A stretch of 42,499 bases of DNA, taken from contig JAUCBJ010002521.1 in the NCBI GenBank assembly GCA_032718475.1, forward strand, positions 1-42,499, in the 5' to 3' direction. Shown here in pieces: positions 11,091-21,112 of this stretch. A program made the position numbers and the translations under genes. Each line of letters starts with the position of its first letter. Within the stretch, counting starts at the first letter, position 1. Below the pieces are notes generated by a model that saw only the letters and a list, made by a program, of their open reading frames with translations, made no database searches and was not told where the DNA came from. Source of the stretch: Nemertoderma westbladi. Its lineage: Eukaryota > Xenacoelomorpha > Nemertodermatida > Nemertodermatidae.

Positions 11091-12980
11091 CTTCTCAAAC
11101 AGACTACAGCGGCCAAGAATGCAGTTAAGGCTGCATCTAGGTCCCTGAACAGGCATTACTCTGTTAATCTACAGGAGCTAATAAACCAACAGGTTGATGC
11201 CATCAATGATGCTGACGACAGCAGGCAATCATCCCAGGCATGGAAATCGATCAATCTGCTTACTGGGCGGAAAAGCCAACCAACCACCAAGGTTAAGGCT
11301 GAATCACCAGCCGATCGCCTCAATGGTTGGAAAGCCCACTTTGAAAAGCTCCTCAATAATGACAGGGTATTGCCTGATAACTTTATAGAAGTAAAGGTGT
11401 CTGAGTCTGTACTCCCAGATATTCCCATTGGCGATATCTCCTTTGCAGAAGTGAAGGCTGCTGCAAAGAGCATTAAGACCAATCGTGCCAGTGGAGTAGA
11501 TGGTGTTCCCCCTGAGGTCTTTAAAATACCTGAGTGTTTAAAGCTCATCTATCCCATCATAGTAGACATGTACCGTACAACAAGAGTCCCACAAGAAATG
11601 AAAACAAATAAGTTGGTGCCAGTTCCCAAGAAGGGCAACCTAACACTCTATGGTTCTTTTCGGGGAATCTCATTGATCTCGATTGCTGCAAAGCTATACA
11701 ATAGGATTCTATTAAATCGCATCAGGGATCCCATTGAGAGACTGCTCCGTGGAAATCAGAATGGGTTCCGTAAAGGTCGTGGGACCATGGAGCCCATTTT
11801 GGCACTTAGAAGGATAATTGAAGAATTATCAAAAAAGAAAGACAGGCATCTGGCTGTTATCTTTGTTGACTTCTTCAAGGCCTTTGATTCAGTCTCTCGC
11901 TCACGTATGTTCAGCATACTTTCATTATATGGGATTCCTGATGAAATTATTGCAGCAATCAGATCAGTATACGATGGTTCGACAACATTTGTGTCTACTG
12001 TTGACGGTGACACAGAACCATTTGAAGTGTTATGAGGCGTCCTCCAAGGAGACACACTTGCACCATTCTTGTTCATTATTGTGGTTGACTATGTTCTACG
12101 CATGTCCTTAGATCATCATAATGATGATGGGGTGATGATAACTCCACCTACTGGCTCCAGAAGTCGAGGAAATCCTGCCAAGTACCTAACTGATCTAGAC
12201 TTTGCTGATGACTTAGGAGTACTCTCAGAATCATTAGAGGGAGCCCAACGGCTCCTCAGCTCATTAGAACATGCTGCTTCTAGTGTTGGTCTTTTTATTA
12301 ACTCCAGAAAGACCAAAATTCTGACAGTTAACTTTGAAAGTCCTCAGCAAGTCTCTGATTGGATGAGCATAAGCTCAAAGGATGGTATGCTTGAGCATGT
12401 GGACGACTTCTGTTACCTGGGATCATGGATCCGGAAGTCAGGTGCGGACCTTCGAATACGTAAGGGAAAGGCATGGGCAGCCTTGAATAGGCTTTCCAGG
12501 ATTTGGAAGTCACCGATAATTAATCGGAAACTTAAGGTCCGATTATTTAGAGCAGCAGTAGTTCCAGTACTCCTCTATGGGAGTCCATGCTGGGCTCTAA
12601 CTGCTGAGGACACCAAATCTCTGGATGGCACATTCACAAGAATGCTACGCCGGGTTCATTGTGTCAAGTACAATGCACACATCTCCAACCAGACACTATA
12701 TAACATTGGAGGTGTCTCATTGGTTCCCCCAAGCTTGACACTAGAACAAAATCGCCTCCGCTTTGCAGGACATTGCTTTCGCCGTGAGGACCAGCCAGTG
12801 CATAATCTTGTACTTTGGCAGCCTCATGGAGTGAATAAGCATGGTGGACAGCCCATGACTTTCTTGAGACGCATCTTAAAGGACACTGGCCTTAAAGATG
12901 CGGATGATCTAGCAAATGTCATGGGTGATAGGGAGTTGTGGCGGTGCAATTTTGTTGACAAGCCGGCACAGCATTCTTAA
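11085..12980 (+). pseudogene. RTE-like reverse transcriptase, one in-frame stop
   Basis: A single frame runs from about 11085 to 12980, broken only by a TGA at 12033-12035. It contains the N-terminal linker, the palm motifs (FRGISLISIAAKLYNR, FVDFFKAFDSV with the first catalytic Asp), the GVLQGDTLAPFLF block immediately after the stop, and FADD (12201-12212) with the catalytic Asp pair. The C-terminal part has FCYLGSWI, LLYGSPCW and RLRFAGHCFRREDQPV. The stop sits exactly where related copies would have a sense codon, before GVLQGDT, so one base change is enough to explain it. The 11085 start is a TTG and arbitrary, since the endonuclease should be fused upstream. Confidence 0.9.
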
Positions 12981-13022
12981 AAATGCAGCTGCAATGCAGC
13001 ATGCCGATCCTAGTAGTAGTAG

Positions 13023-13600
13023 TGGAAACTGAAGTTGTTGCAGATAATTAAGACATTGTGTTCCTACTTTTAGAGCTTATAGCGTTAACTAATGACAAGC
13101 ACCCAGAGAGGTTCTCAATACACATTAATAAAATTTCCTTGAAATTGTAATCAAGTGGTCCCAACATTTGTATTCCCCAACCTGCTCAATACAGATTCCT
13201 AATTTTTTTAGTATGTTAGACTTGATTTTGGTAAGAAAAATATCAGCCATATTCAAATTATATTTTCTCATTTTTCTTTCGCTTTTCTCAAAATACCAAA
13301 TGTATGCCATAGCTGACAACCATTATTATATTATTTGAACGAAAATGAAACCAACTTGTGAACCTGACACTCGTTTAATGTTTTGATTATAGTTGCGTGC
13401 TATTTATTTATACATTATGTAAAATCCATAACAAATACACCAAACAATATATAGAGGTATTGTACAACATAACATATAGGATTACCCCTAAAGCGCATCT
13501 TATTTAAGGGGGTCATTTATGTTACTTGCTTACAAATGCAATATTTCACAAATGGGCTACGCTAACCTAAAACACATATTGAAATGGATTTCGTTATTGT
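13023..13600. other. AT-rich intergenic stretch with one dispersed repeat
   Basis: No coding potential. 13438-13491 is an inverted, about 80% similar copy of 36450-36502 (shared core TAGGATTACCCCTA here, TAGGGGTAATCCTA there). Confidence 0.6.
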
Positions 13601-13659
13601 TTAAAAGGATTTCGAAGATTAGCTTATAAGATAAGTTGGGGCGTTATTGAGTTAGTAGT

Positions 13660-14260
13660 TCTCTTCAAGTCTGCTCTTTGTGTAACAATTATAGGGGGAT
13701 TGCCTTCACTGGCTAAGCTTTTCGATTCTAGAATAAGATTGATTGATTGTGAAAGATTTATTTATAACTGTCCAGCGGGAAATAAGTAGATTCAAGGTTG
13801 GTTGGAGCAAATTTTATGCTTATGACTATTAATAGATTTTGTTAAATGTAAAAATAACACATTATTTGTAGTTCTCTCAAACGTCTATGATAAGGTACCT
13901 AGAGGATATTTGGTTAAGTACTAGAGTTTATAAGGTGGGTGCACTGTGCATTATTGTTAAAATTAATTCAGGCCTCATGTACCAAACATGTATTAAATAC
14001 TGCAGTTTTTGCATCTAGTATTGTGGTTAGACAAGGCTTTCCTAAAAGTAATGTTTTATTTTGTATATTTCTGTACAAGGTGGTACTTAAGATGCGCGGC
14101 GATGTTTATATTGAGGATGGCTTTTTACGTATATTTCAGATTATTAACGCTTATTGATATCATGGTATTACTTACGACAACTGGAGAAATGTATTTAAAA
14201 ATATTTAATATGTTTATAGCTCTTTGTGATCTTTCGTGGATGGTTGTGTATTAGAAAAAA
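13660..14260 (+). pseudogene. Degenerate LINE reverse transcriptase fragment
   Basis: Scattered over shifted frames are NNYRGIAFTG (about 13685-13720), YDKVPRGYLVKY (about 13880-13920), VVRQGFPKSNVLFCIFLYKVV and DGFLRIFQII (14020-14150). They match, in order, the NYRGISI, YDRVPR, VRQGAPSSGILFCIYIDRLV and DGFLGVLQII blocks of the LINE at 18842-20930. So this is an old, 5'- and 3'-truncated relative in the opposite orientation. It contains several stops and frameshifts. Confidence 0.75.
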
Positions 14261-14389
14261 TATATTTTTGTGCTACAGTCAGTAGTAGCCTTAATACGAC
14301 AGTCAGAAGCCGTAACGGAACAGTTAGTAGCCATAGTGGGACAACACCAACTAGGATCTGAATCACCAGTTAGATTGCATCACCCGAAT

Positions 14390-14840
14390 TAGTTTAACTC
14401 GAATTCGCCAGAAGAATATGGTCCAAGGACATATTAAAGTTCCTTGGATCATGGATAGAGAGTAGCAGAAAAGAAATACAAGTCAAATATCGATGGATAC
14501 CATCTGGAAATTCGACCTCACTGACACCTGAAGACCAAGTTATTTCGAGCCACAGTGGAAAGTGTGGTTGGACATTGGCGAAATATGGTACAATACCATC
14601 TGTATCAGATACTCTACATGAACATAGACTACGATTCAGTGAGCACTCACTGATGGAGAAGTAATGACGAGGTCATTCCAGATCTACTTTTCTGGCAACC
14701 GGCAAAAGGAAGGCATGGGGGAAATAAAAACATCAAGGGTAAGGAGTGGAATCCAGCTGGAGAGCAAGGCAATGTTTTCATACTTATAAAGTGGATCCAG
14801 TGACATGGACCGCTAAATGCAACTTTGTGCATCATTAGGT
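14390..14840 (+). pseudogene. 3' fragment of a second RTE-like LINE
   Basis: Pieces of the C-terminal region typical of RTE-like RTs can be read in shifting frames: FLGSWIESSRKEIQVKY (about 14435-14490), EHRLRFSEHSL (about 14620-14655), LFWQPAKGRHGG (about 14690-14725) and a terminal CNFVHH before a stop at 14836-14838. The wording differs clearly from the copy at 10050-13022, so it belongs to a different, older subfamily. Confidence 0.6.
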
Positions 14841-15342
14841 TAACCAGCGAGAAAAACTAATTCCGTGTACTGACATAATCTAATCAACGCACTGTTCATG
14901 TGTGTTTGGATACACTATTACTGCGATCCAAAAACTATATTTTTTTAGGATTTAGTTCAAAAATGGTTCAAATTTAACCGCAGACTCAATTAAGTGACAT
15001 TTCCATTTCTGAACAAAATTCTATTAAAATTATATTTATTACAGTAAAATTAACAGCTCAACCCCAATGCATTGCATTCTAAATTCCCAACTGCATTCCC
15101 AACTTCACTTCAGTAATAGTAACAGTATCTTTCCATAACTAAGAATTTATGATCGCCATACTCGATTCTCTACTTAACTGATTCATGTGTAGTTCTAGGA
15201 GTTGTAATAATCCTGAACCAAGCAGAATTTCTGCATAGTATTTCCGGGTTACTTCCGGGTTCAAATAAAATAACACATTAATGTACCATTGCACATGCAC
15301 AATAGGCAAACATTCTAATATTTTAAGAGATACAACACACCA
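14841..15342. other. Intergenic stretch upstream of receptor gene 1
   Basis: AT-rich, no reading frame with recognisable content. It holds the distal upstream region of the receptor gene. Confidence 0.5.
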
Positions 15343-15554
15343 TTGTATCAAAGGTTCTATCTAATTTAAAAAATATAAACAATATTGTTTAAACAAGATT
15401 AGTTAACTAATCCAATGCAATTCAATAAAATTGTAAAACGTATTAATCATCAGTGCAATGTACACTTGTATGTATATCGCATATAATAAAAAAGAAAATC
15501 ATAAGGCCTACATTCAAACAGATAATAATTAAGCCACACCTTCTATGAAACATA
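15343..15554 (+). promoter_or_regulatory. Upstream block conserved between receptor genes 1 and 2
   Basis: This block matches 27567-27780 in order and spacing: ATCAAAGG (15347-15354, 208 bp before the ATG; 27571-27578, 210 bp before), then AACTAATCCAATG, then TTAATCATCAGTGCAATG with GTACACTTGTA. The conservation outside the coding region fits a core promoter or 5' UTR carried along in the duplication. ATCAAAGG fits the consensus for TCF/LEF factors, but binding is only a guess. No canonical TATA box position can be assigned. Confidence 0.55.
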
Positions 15555-17825
15555 ATGGTAAAATTATATTGTTTAATTTGCGTTTTTTTAATCGCCATTA
15601 GTGGTGTAAACTCTTATGGCAATGATTTATTTGGAGTTAACGATGAGGGAGTGTCACTGATCAAGAGGGCTCAATCGGGCCCTCGAAATAACAAGGTCAT
15701 TGCTGAGATTTCGCAACATTACATAGCAGTAAAGCTTGTTGGAGAAAATATATGTCAGGAGATGGTGCCAACACAGGTCTGGGAGACAGTAACATTCAAG
15801 GCAAGTCGGACAGAATGGTATCGTCCATCTTGTAGCGGTTGGTGCACATTTTGGGGTTGCTGCGATGGCCCTAGGCAGAGGGTTGTTTACTATTTAGATT
15901 CTAGAGAGGAATCACATCTTGAAAATATCTTGACAGATGTGTGTTGCGAAGGATGGGAAATGCTTGATAACCAATGTACGATTCCTGTTTGTGAGGGTGA
16001 CAATGCATGTGCCAGTGGAATCTGCGTGAATCCAAATGAATGCGACTGCAATGCGGGATTCTTAGGTGATACTTGCAATGATAAATGTGCCCCTGGTTAC
16101 TATGGTGATGAGTGTCTACAGAAATGCGATTGTGATAATTATGCACCATGCGATAATGTGAATGGAGATTGTCAATGTTTACCGGGTTTCCAAGGAGAAC
16201 GTTGTGAAGATAAGTGCCCTAATTGGTGGTTTGGATCCCACTGCCTAGAGGAGTGTGACTGTGTTCGGAACAATACAAATATATGCACTGTAACATATGG
16301 TATATGTGTCTGCATACCTGAATTTACTGGTTCCATATGTGATGAGCCATGTGAATCGGGTAATTGTACCATCACATGCCAGTGTATAGATGCTGCCACT
16401 GAGAGTTGTAACAAAACAACTGGTGAATGCTACTGCAAACCTGGTTTCACAGGTATTCATTGCGGAGAGATATGTCCACCCGGAAGTTTTGGATATGGTT
16501 GTGGTGGACAATGCAATTGCAACAATGGTGGACAGTGTGAGCCAATCAATGGGAATTGTTCATGCACACCTGGCTGGCAAGGCAATAGTTGTTCAACACC
16601 ATGTGATTTGGGATTCTTTGGAAATAATTGCCAAGAAATTTGCACCTGCAACACCAACACTTCTCAATGCAACCATGTTACTGGAGAATGTGAATGTTTA
16701 GCAGGCTGGATGGGTGACCAATGTGATGAAGAATGCCCCCACATGTTTCATGGACCCAACTGTAAACTGGAATGCGAATGCAAAGATAATGGAAAATTTT
16801 GTGATCCTACAACGGGAATATGTGAATGTAAAGAAGGTTGGCAGGGAGTTACTTGTACGGATAACTGCCCTCAAGGTCTGTTTGGTGATAGCTGCATGTA
16901 TCAATGCCAATGTAATAATGGTGCCTACTGTTCACCTTACGATGGATCATGCAATTGTACATCAGGATGGGTTGGGGATAACTGTGATGTAAAGTGTCCG
17001 AATGGATATTTTGGTATTGAGTGTATGGAAGAATGCGACTGTCCTGAAAACATTACATGTCATCACATCACTGGAGAATGCCAATGTGGACCTGGTGTTT
17101 ATGGGAATGATTGCAATACCACCTGTGAATTTTTACTTTTTGGTGATAATTGTGCACGCAATTGTGAGTGCCACCCGAACAACACAAGGATGTGTCATCC
17201 TCACCATGGGGAATGTTCCTGCAATCCCGGATATAGAGGAGCACAATGCAAGGAGAATTGCTTACCCTTCAGTTTCGGCGAAGAATGTGCTAATCGATGT
17301 TTGTGCACCGCTGAACAAACAAAAGAATGTGACAATATCGATGGAAAATGCTCTTGTAACGATGGTTACGTTGGAAAATTATGTGAAAATCGTTGCCCAG
17401 AAGGAAAATTCGGAAATAAATGTGCCTACGATTGTGTTTGCGAAAATAATGCAGTTTGTGATAACAAGAACGGGCACTGCCAATGCATTGATGGATTTCT
17501 TGGTATAACTTGTGCCGAATTTCTCCAAGGTGCTAATACCGTTGCCATAGCTACAGGGGTAGTTATAATGCTGGTGGTATTGTTTATTGTTGTCACCATT
17601 GGAATATTGTGGTATATGAAAAGGAGAAACAAGGATGCTGCAGATACAGAGATGGTTTTGGCTAAAGGCGACACTTCGGATAAAGCTAAGGAACTGGATG
17701 ATGGTACAGACGATCAGACTACTGCTGGTTTAGAAGTTAACAATCCAGTCTATGAGTGTGGCCTAGCTTTTACCAAAAGCGAAACTGTGGCCTATAGCAA
17801 ATCCAATGATGAGGCCGACCAATAA
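15555..17825 (+). CDS. EMI/EGF-repeat transmembrane receptor, CED-1/MEGF10-like (gene 1)
   Basis: A single open frame of 756 codons with A at -3 and G at +4 of the ATG. Residues 1-20 are a signal peptide. A dibasic KR at 37-38 is followed by an EMI domain (about 63-141, Cys 67, 93, 97, 102, 103, 130, 131, 141). Twelve EGF-like repeats follow (146-653), each closing in a CxCxxGxxGxxC pattern. A membrane span (about 662-687), a basic stop-transfer KRRNK and a 65-residue tail end the protein. The tail carries NPVY (730-733), the motif that in CED-1 and MEGF10 recruits PTB adaptors such as CED-6/GULP. Many NxT/S sites suggest glycosylation. The architecture is that of engulfment/scavenger receptors at the cell surface; ligand unknown. 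The gene is intronless here, unlike the multi-exon MEGF10 and CED-1 genes. Confidence 0.93.
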   Translation: MVKLYCLICVFLIAISGVNSYGNDLFGVNDEGVSLIKRAQSGPRNNKVIAEISQHYIAVKLVGENICQEMVPTQVWETVTFKASRTEWYRPSCSGWCTFWGCCDGPRQRVVYYLDSREESHLENILTDVCCEGWEMLDNQCTIPVCEGDNACASGICVNPNECDCNAGFLGDTCNDKCAPGYYGDECLQKCDCDNYAPCDNVNGDCQCLPGFQGERCEDKCPNWWFGSHCLEECDCVRNNTNICTVTYGICVCIPEFTGSICDEPCESGNCTITCQCIDAATESCNKTTGECYCKPGFTGIHCGEICPPGSFGYGCGGQCNCNNGGQCEPINGNCSCTPGWQGNSCSTPCDLGFFGNNCQEICTCNTNTSQCNHVTGECECLAGWMGDQCDEECPHMFHGPNCKLECECKDNGKFCDPTTGICECKEGWQGVTCTDNCPQGLFGDSCMYQCQCNNGAYCSPYDGSCNCTSGWVGDNCDVKCPNGYFGIECMEECDCPENITCHHITGECQCGPGVYGNDCNTTCEFLLFGDNCARNCECHPNNTRMCHPHHGECSCNPGYRGAQCKENCLPFSFGEECANRCLCTAEQTKECDNIDGKCSCNDGYVGKLCENRCPEGKFGNKCAYDCVCENNAVCDNKNGHCQCIDGFLGITCAEFLQGANTVAIATGVVIMLVVLFIVVTIGILWYMKRRNKDAADTEMVLAKGDTSDKAKELDDGTDDQTTAGLEVNNPVYECGLAFTKSETVAYSKSNDEADQ

Positions 17826-17875
17826 TCCAGGTCCCTTGTTTGTGACTGCAATTCACAACATTAATTAACTAGATT

Positions 17876-17936
17876 AATAAATACTCTTTAGGGTATAGCC
17901 GCCTAATCCTTTTACATTGTACTGTGAGCAAATAAA
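17876..17936 (+). terminator. Polyadenylation signals of receptor gene 1
   Basis: AATAAA occurs at 17876-17881 and again at 17931-17936, 51 and 106 bp after the stop codon. The short 3' region around them (TTCACAACAT ... TTAGGGTATAG) is also recognisable after gene 2, so the duplication extended past the stop. Confidence 0.6.
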
Positions 17937-18841
17937 TGTTTTATCTGTTTTGGTAAACATTTTAGTTAGTAAATGTTAATGATAAACAATTTCAATAGTC
18001 CAGTACTATTATTCTACACATAACTGATCTTGTATGTAGTTACTATTAGTGAAAATTGACTTGATGTGCTACTTGAAATTTTTAAAAATTTATACATTTG
18101 GTATTCCTGAAAATGTAAAATGAATAAAAAATGAAAATATTTTCACTGAACCTGCATTTTATTAGATTTGGATTTTTAGAAAATCGTTGCCATTTATATA
18201 ATACAACACACACTATAAACATCAAGTCACTTAATTTATGTTTGATCTAGATGTTTGATCGAGATCTACACTACATGTACCATATTAACTATATTGGCTG
18301 CCGCATTAAATATAGTGAAATGTCGAGGAACTTTATGATTTTATGTAATCGGGGCTGGAAATGTTCTAGGAACAAATTTATTTACAATTAAATAGCGTGT
18401 ACTCTCGATATATATCATATTCAATCACTGAGAATTTATTGAGAATTAATATGGCAATTATTATATGAAATAAAATATTCAGTAGTAGCAGAATCTTGCA
18501 GGCCATTTGCACAATCAATCAGGTAAAAATTAATAATATTAAATAATTATTTCATATAATTATGTCATCTTTTGAGATTTAGTGCAAAATAATATTATAG
18601 TAGTAGTAAGTTTATTGACAATTTTACAACAATATACACAAAACACCGAAATTAATTATTGCGCACCGAGTAAAATGTCCAATATGATAATAGTAGTGAT
18701 ACCCTAAACAATGACAAAATATGCATGGCTAGTTGTAATAATTCCACACAATATATTATAGGTCTACTCCAACTCAAAAATATATAATAATAACAGATCA
18801 ATAATACTTGCCCCTAACTTCACTATATACAAATATAACTA
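17937..18841. other. AT-rich intergenic stretch
   Basis: No gene seen. The right part (about 18600-18841) is probably the 3' untranslated end of the - strand LINE that follows; its exact terminus is not clear. Confidence 0.5.
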
Positions 18842-20665
18842 TTAATCGAGAAGCTTAAATATCTTATTTATGTACGTAGCAATACCAATTGCATTTACTT
18901 CTTCTGCCGAATTTAGAAGTCGTGTAAGGTCAGTAAAATCCAGTCCTTTATATTGCTGCTTTGTCTGCGTTCGTAAAGTCTCTGTGAGTTTGCATTGTAG
19001 CAGTACGTGTCCTTCGTCTTGTACTGATAGCCTGTCACATACACAAACACGTCCCTCGGTGGGGGTCCTGGACCATCTTCCTTTCTCGATTTGTAGGTTA
19101 TGGGACATAAGTCGTAGACGAGTGAAACTAGTGCGGAGGTAGTCGGGGATGTAAGTCCTTGTATTATATAAAACGTGTGTGGTCAGTGACGGGTTCATTG
19201 TATCCCTGTACGTTCTAAACTTAGTTGCCGAGTCGAGTTTATTCCGTAGGTTGGTGCGGATGTTATCAAGTTTTGAGGTGGTAGTACCACGGTTAGCAGC
19301 CTCCACTAGTAGTTTGTAACCGGGTGTGTTGGCTTTCTGACAGAGCTGATAAGCTTGATGAAATGGGAGATCTGGGTCTGGTTGATCAAGAATCTTATTC
19401 AAGAATGTAGCTCGGGATTTCACTATGCGGTCAGCTAATGTCGGTAGTCCAAGTTCTATGAGACAGATGTCGTTTGGCGTCTGGCTTCGTACTCCTAATA
19501 AAATCTTTATTAAAGTGATGTAATGTTTTTGAATACCCCTAAAATCACATGTAAACCATGATTCGGCACCATAAATAAGAGAGCTGACTATACACGCTTC
19601 AAAAACTTGATATTTAAACCTGAAAGGCATTGATGGATTACTGGCACAGAAAATACTAAATTTACTTACTGCATCGCAACATCGTTTTTCGTGAATACTT
19701 AGAACAGATGACATTTTTGCATCCTCAGTGAAGGGGGACCCTAAATATATATAGCTATCGCAATGTGATACCTTGATATTTTCAAAACTAAGTGGTACTC
19801 TATCGGAAAAATTTCCATTTACTACAAAAAACTTAGTCTTCTTTTCGTTTACTTTCATTCCCGTTGTCGTACAAAAATCTAAGAGAATTTGAAACTTTTC
19901 TACACACGCGTCATGTGTGGTCGCTAGGATTACAGTATCATCCATAAACAGTATGATTTGTAAGACTCCTAAGAATCCGTCGGTAACATACGCTCTACGT
20001 AATAATTTAACTAATCGATCAATGTAAATACAAAATAAAATTCCGCTAGAGGGCGCGCCTTGCCTCACACCTATAGTACATACAATTTCAATAGCAGACT
20101 TTAACACACATTTGGTGTGAGAATAGGCAGCTCTAAGAATACGTAGCATCACACGGCCACACCCTAATGATTTTAAGTAATTAATTAGCTCGTCCCGCGG
20201 TACTCTATCATACGCCTTCGAATAATCTACAAAAATTATATATATCTTTAATTTCTTAAATTTAGCATAATCAATAATTAAATGTAGCGAAAGTATCTGC
20301 TCTAGACAGCCGCGTCCTTTTTGAGCTCCTGCTTGGCATTTATCGATATTGGCCCACAAAGTTAACCTTGCACAAACCATAAAATCGAAAATCTTTGCTA
20401 ATGTGTCCATAATACTGATTCCCCTATAATTCCCACATATAGATCGCTTTCCAGACTTAAATAGGATCATTAAGCGATTTAGACCCCAACCTATAGGATA
20501 CCAAGTATTATTGAAAACAACATTGGATAACGTAAGGAAGAATAGTAACCAATTCCCGGGTAGAGCTGCTAAGATTCCCAAACCGATCCCAATATAACTC
20601 CTAGATACATCAATTTTACTGAGCGCGGTGGCTAATTTGCATTTGGAAAAAGGGTCATCCAACAC
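18842..20665 (-). CDS. LINE reverse transcriptase, open frame intact
   Basis: This frame of 607 codons has no internal stop. RT motifs in order: GNYRGISIMDTLAKIFD; a KGRGCLEQ block; FVDYSKAYDRVPR with the first catalytic Asp; GVRQGAPSSGILFCIYID; and FMDD (not the common FADD) with the catalytic Asp pair; then GMKVNEKKTK and YIYLGSPF. The thumb and C-terminal part end in a Cys-x-Cys-x9-His-x4-Cys cluster (about residues 546-563), a zinc-binding-like motif found near the C-terminus of several LINE clades. The upstream linker is out of frame, so the apparent start codon is only the first Met after a frameshift. Likely dead through 5' truncation, yet young. Confidence 0.88.
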   Translation of the reverse strand: MLDDPFSKCKLATALSKIDVSRSYIGIGLGILAALPGNWLLFFLTLSNVVFNNTWYPIGWGLNRLMILFKSGKRSICGNYRGISIMDTLAKIFDFMVCARLTLWANIDKCQAGAQKGRGCLEQILSLHLIIDYAKFKKLKIYIIFVDYSKAYDRVPRDELINYLKSLGCGRVMLRILRAAYSHTKCVLKSAIEIVCTIGVRQGAPSSGILFCIYIDRLVKLLRRAYVTDGFLGVLQIILFMDDTVILATTHDACVEKFQILLDFCTTTGMKVNEKKTKFFVVNGNFSDRVPLSFENIKVSHCDSYIYLGSPFTEDAKMSSVLSIHEKRCCDAVSKFSIFCASNPSMPFRFKYQVFEACIVSSLIYGAESWFTCDFRGIQKHYITLIKILLGVRSQTPNDICLIELGLPTLADRIVKSRATFLNKILDQPDPDLPFHQAYQLCQKANTPGYKLLVEAANRGTTTSKLDNIRTNLRNKLDSATKFRTYRDTMNPSLTTHVLYNTRTYIPDYLRTSFTRLRLMSHNLQIEKGRWSRTPTEGRVCVCDRLSVQDEGHVLLQCKLTETLRTQTKQQYKGLDFTDLTRLLNSAEEVNAIGIATYINKIFKLLD

Positions 20666-20930
20666 TGGGATATTGGGGCACAGCTAAGGTCATCTGTTGA
20701 AAACGTTCTCTCACCTCCTAACAACGATTCGAAGTGATCTTTAAATTGAACATCAGAGGGGGAGTCGCCCGTCCAGTCGATGGCTTTCCAAATCAGGCGA
20801 GGGTCCTTTGAGCTTAACAGCCGCTCCCATCGGGATGAGTTTCTGCCCCACGAAGTCGATATATAGTCGATATATACATTTAGGTTCTTTGCTGTGTTTA
20901 ACTCCACCCTAATGATTAGTTGGACAAAAT
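18842..20930 (-). mobile_element. LINE (non-LTR retrotransposon), 5'-truncated
   Basis: The element comprises a 607-codon reverse transcriptase and, upstream of it, about 80 codons of pre-RT linker (20907-20670), in a different frame because of one frameshift near 20670. Endonuclease and ORF1 are missing, so it is truncated at about 20930. The related fragments at 13660-14260 and 32805-33600 show the family is repeated here. The exact LINE clade cannot be fixed by eye. Confidence 0.88.
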
Positions 20931-21112
20931 TCCATTAGGGCACAGAAACTGACGTTGGGAATTTTTTCTACAATTTTGATTCCTTAACCAACAGGGTCCC
21001 AAACCACACAATCGGCATATAAAACTAAACTGTGGAAGCACTCAGGCTTCTCCGAAACCACATCCAGTTTCTGTTTCCATTCCTTGCTATTATTGCAACT
21101 CTTCTTTAAGGC

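Larger units (their letters stand above)
10050..13022 (+). mobile_element. RTE-like non-LTR retrotransposon, nearly full length
   Basis: The element is GC-richer than its surroundings. A non-coding 5' region (about 10050-10650) contains two diverged units of about 115-120 bp between 10197 and 10440 (GGCTGCAGGGGTATATGGCC and GGCAGCAAGGGTACAGGGC). It is followed by a truncated endonuclease (10841-11090) and a reverse transcriptase with C-terminal tail (11085-12980), and ends in a short non-coding tail with a TAG repeat (about 13008-13022). The 3' TAG-repeat end recurs in other copies (7037-7343, 34774-35420), so it is probably the true terminus. RTE assignment rests on the RT motif wording and 3' microsatellite; a related clade is possible. 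Confidence 0.85.

Noticed and set aside
17002-17508. Open frame of 168 codons in a second + frame of receptor gene 1, with counterparts at 29228-29734 and 37985-38491
   Set aside because: It recurs because the underlying EGF-coding DNA is nearly the same in all three genes; the peptide has no domain, and the main frame has the full EGF pattern. I treat it as a shadow.
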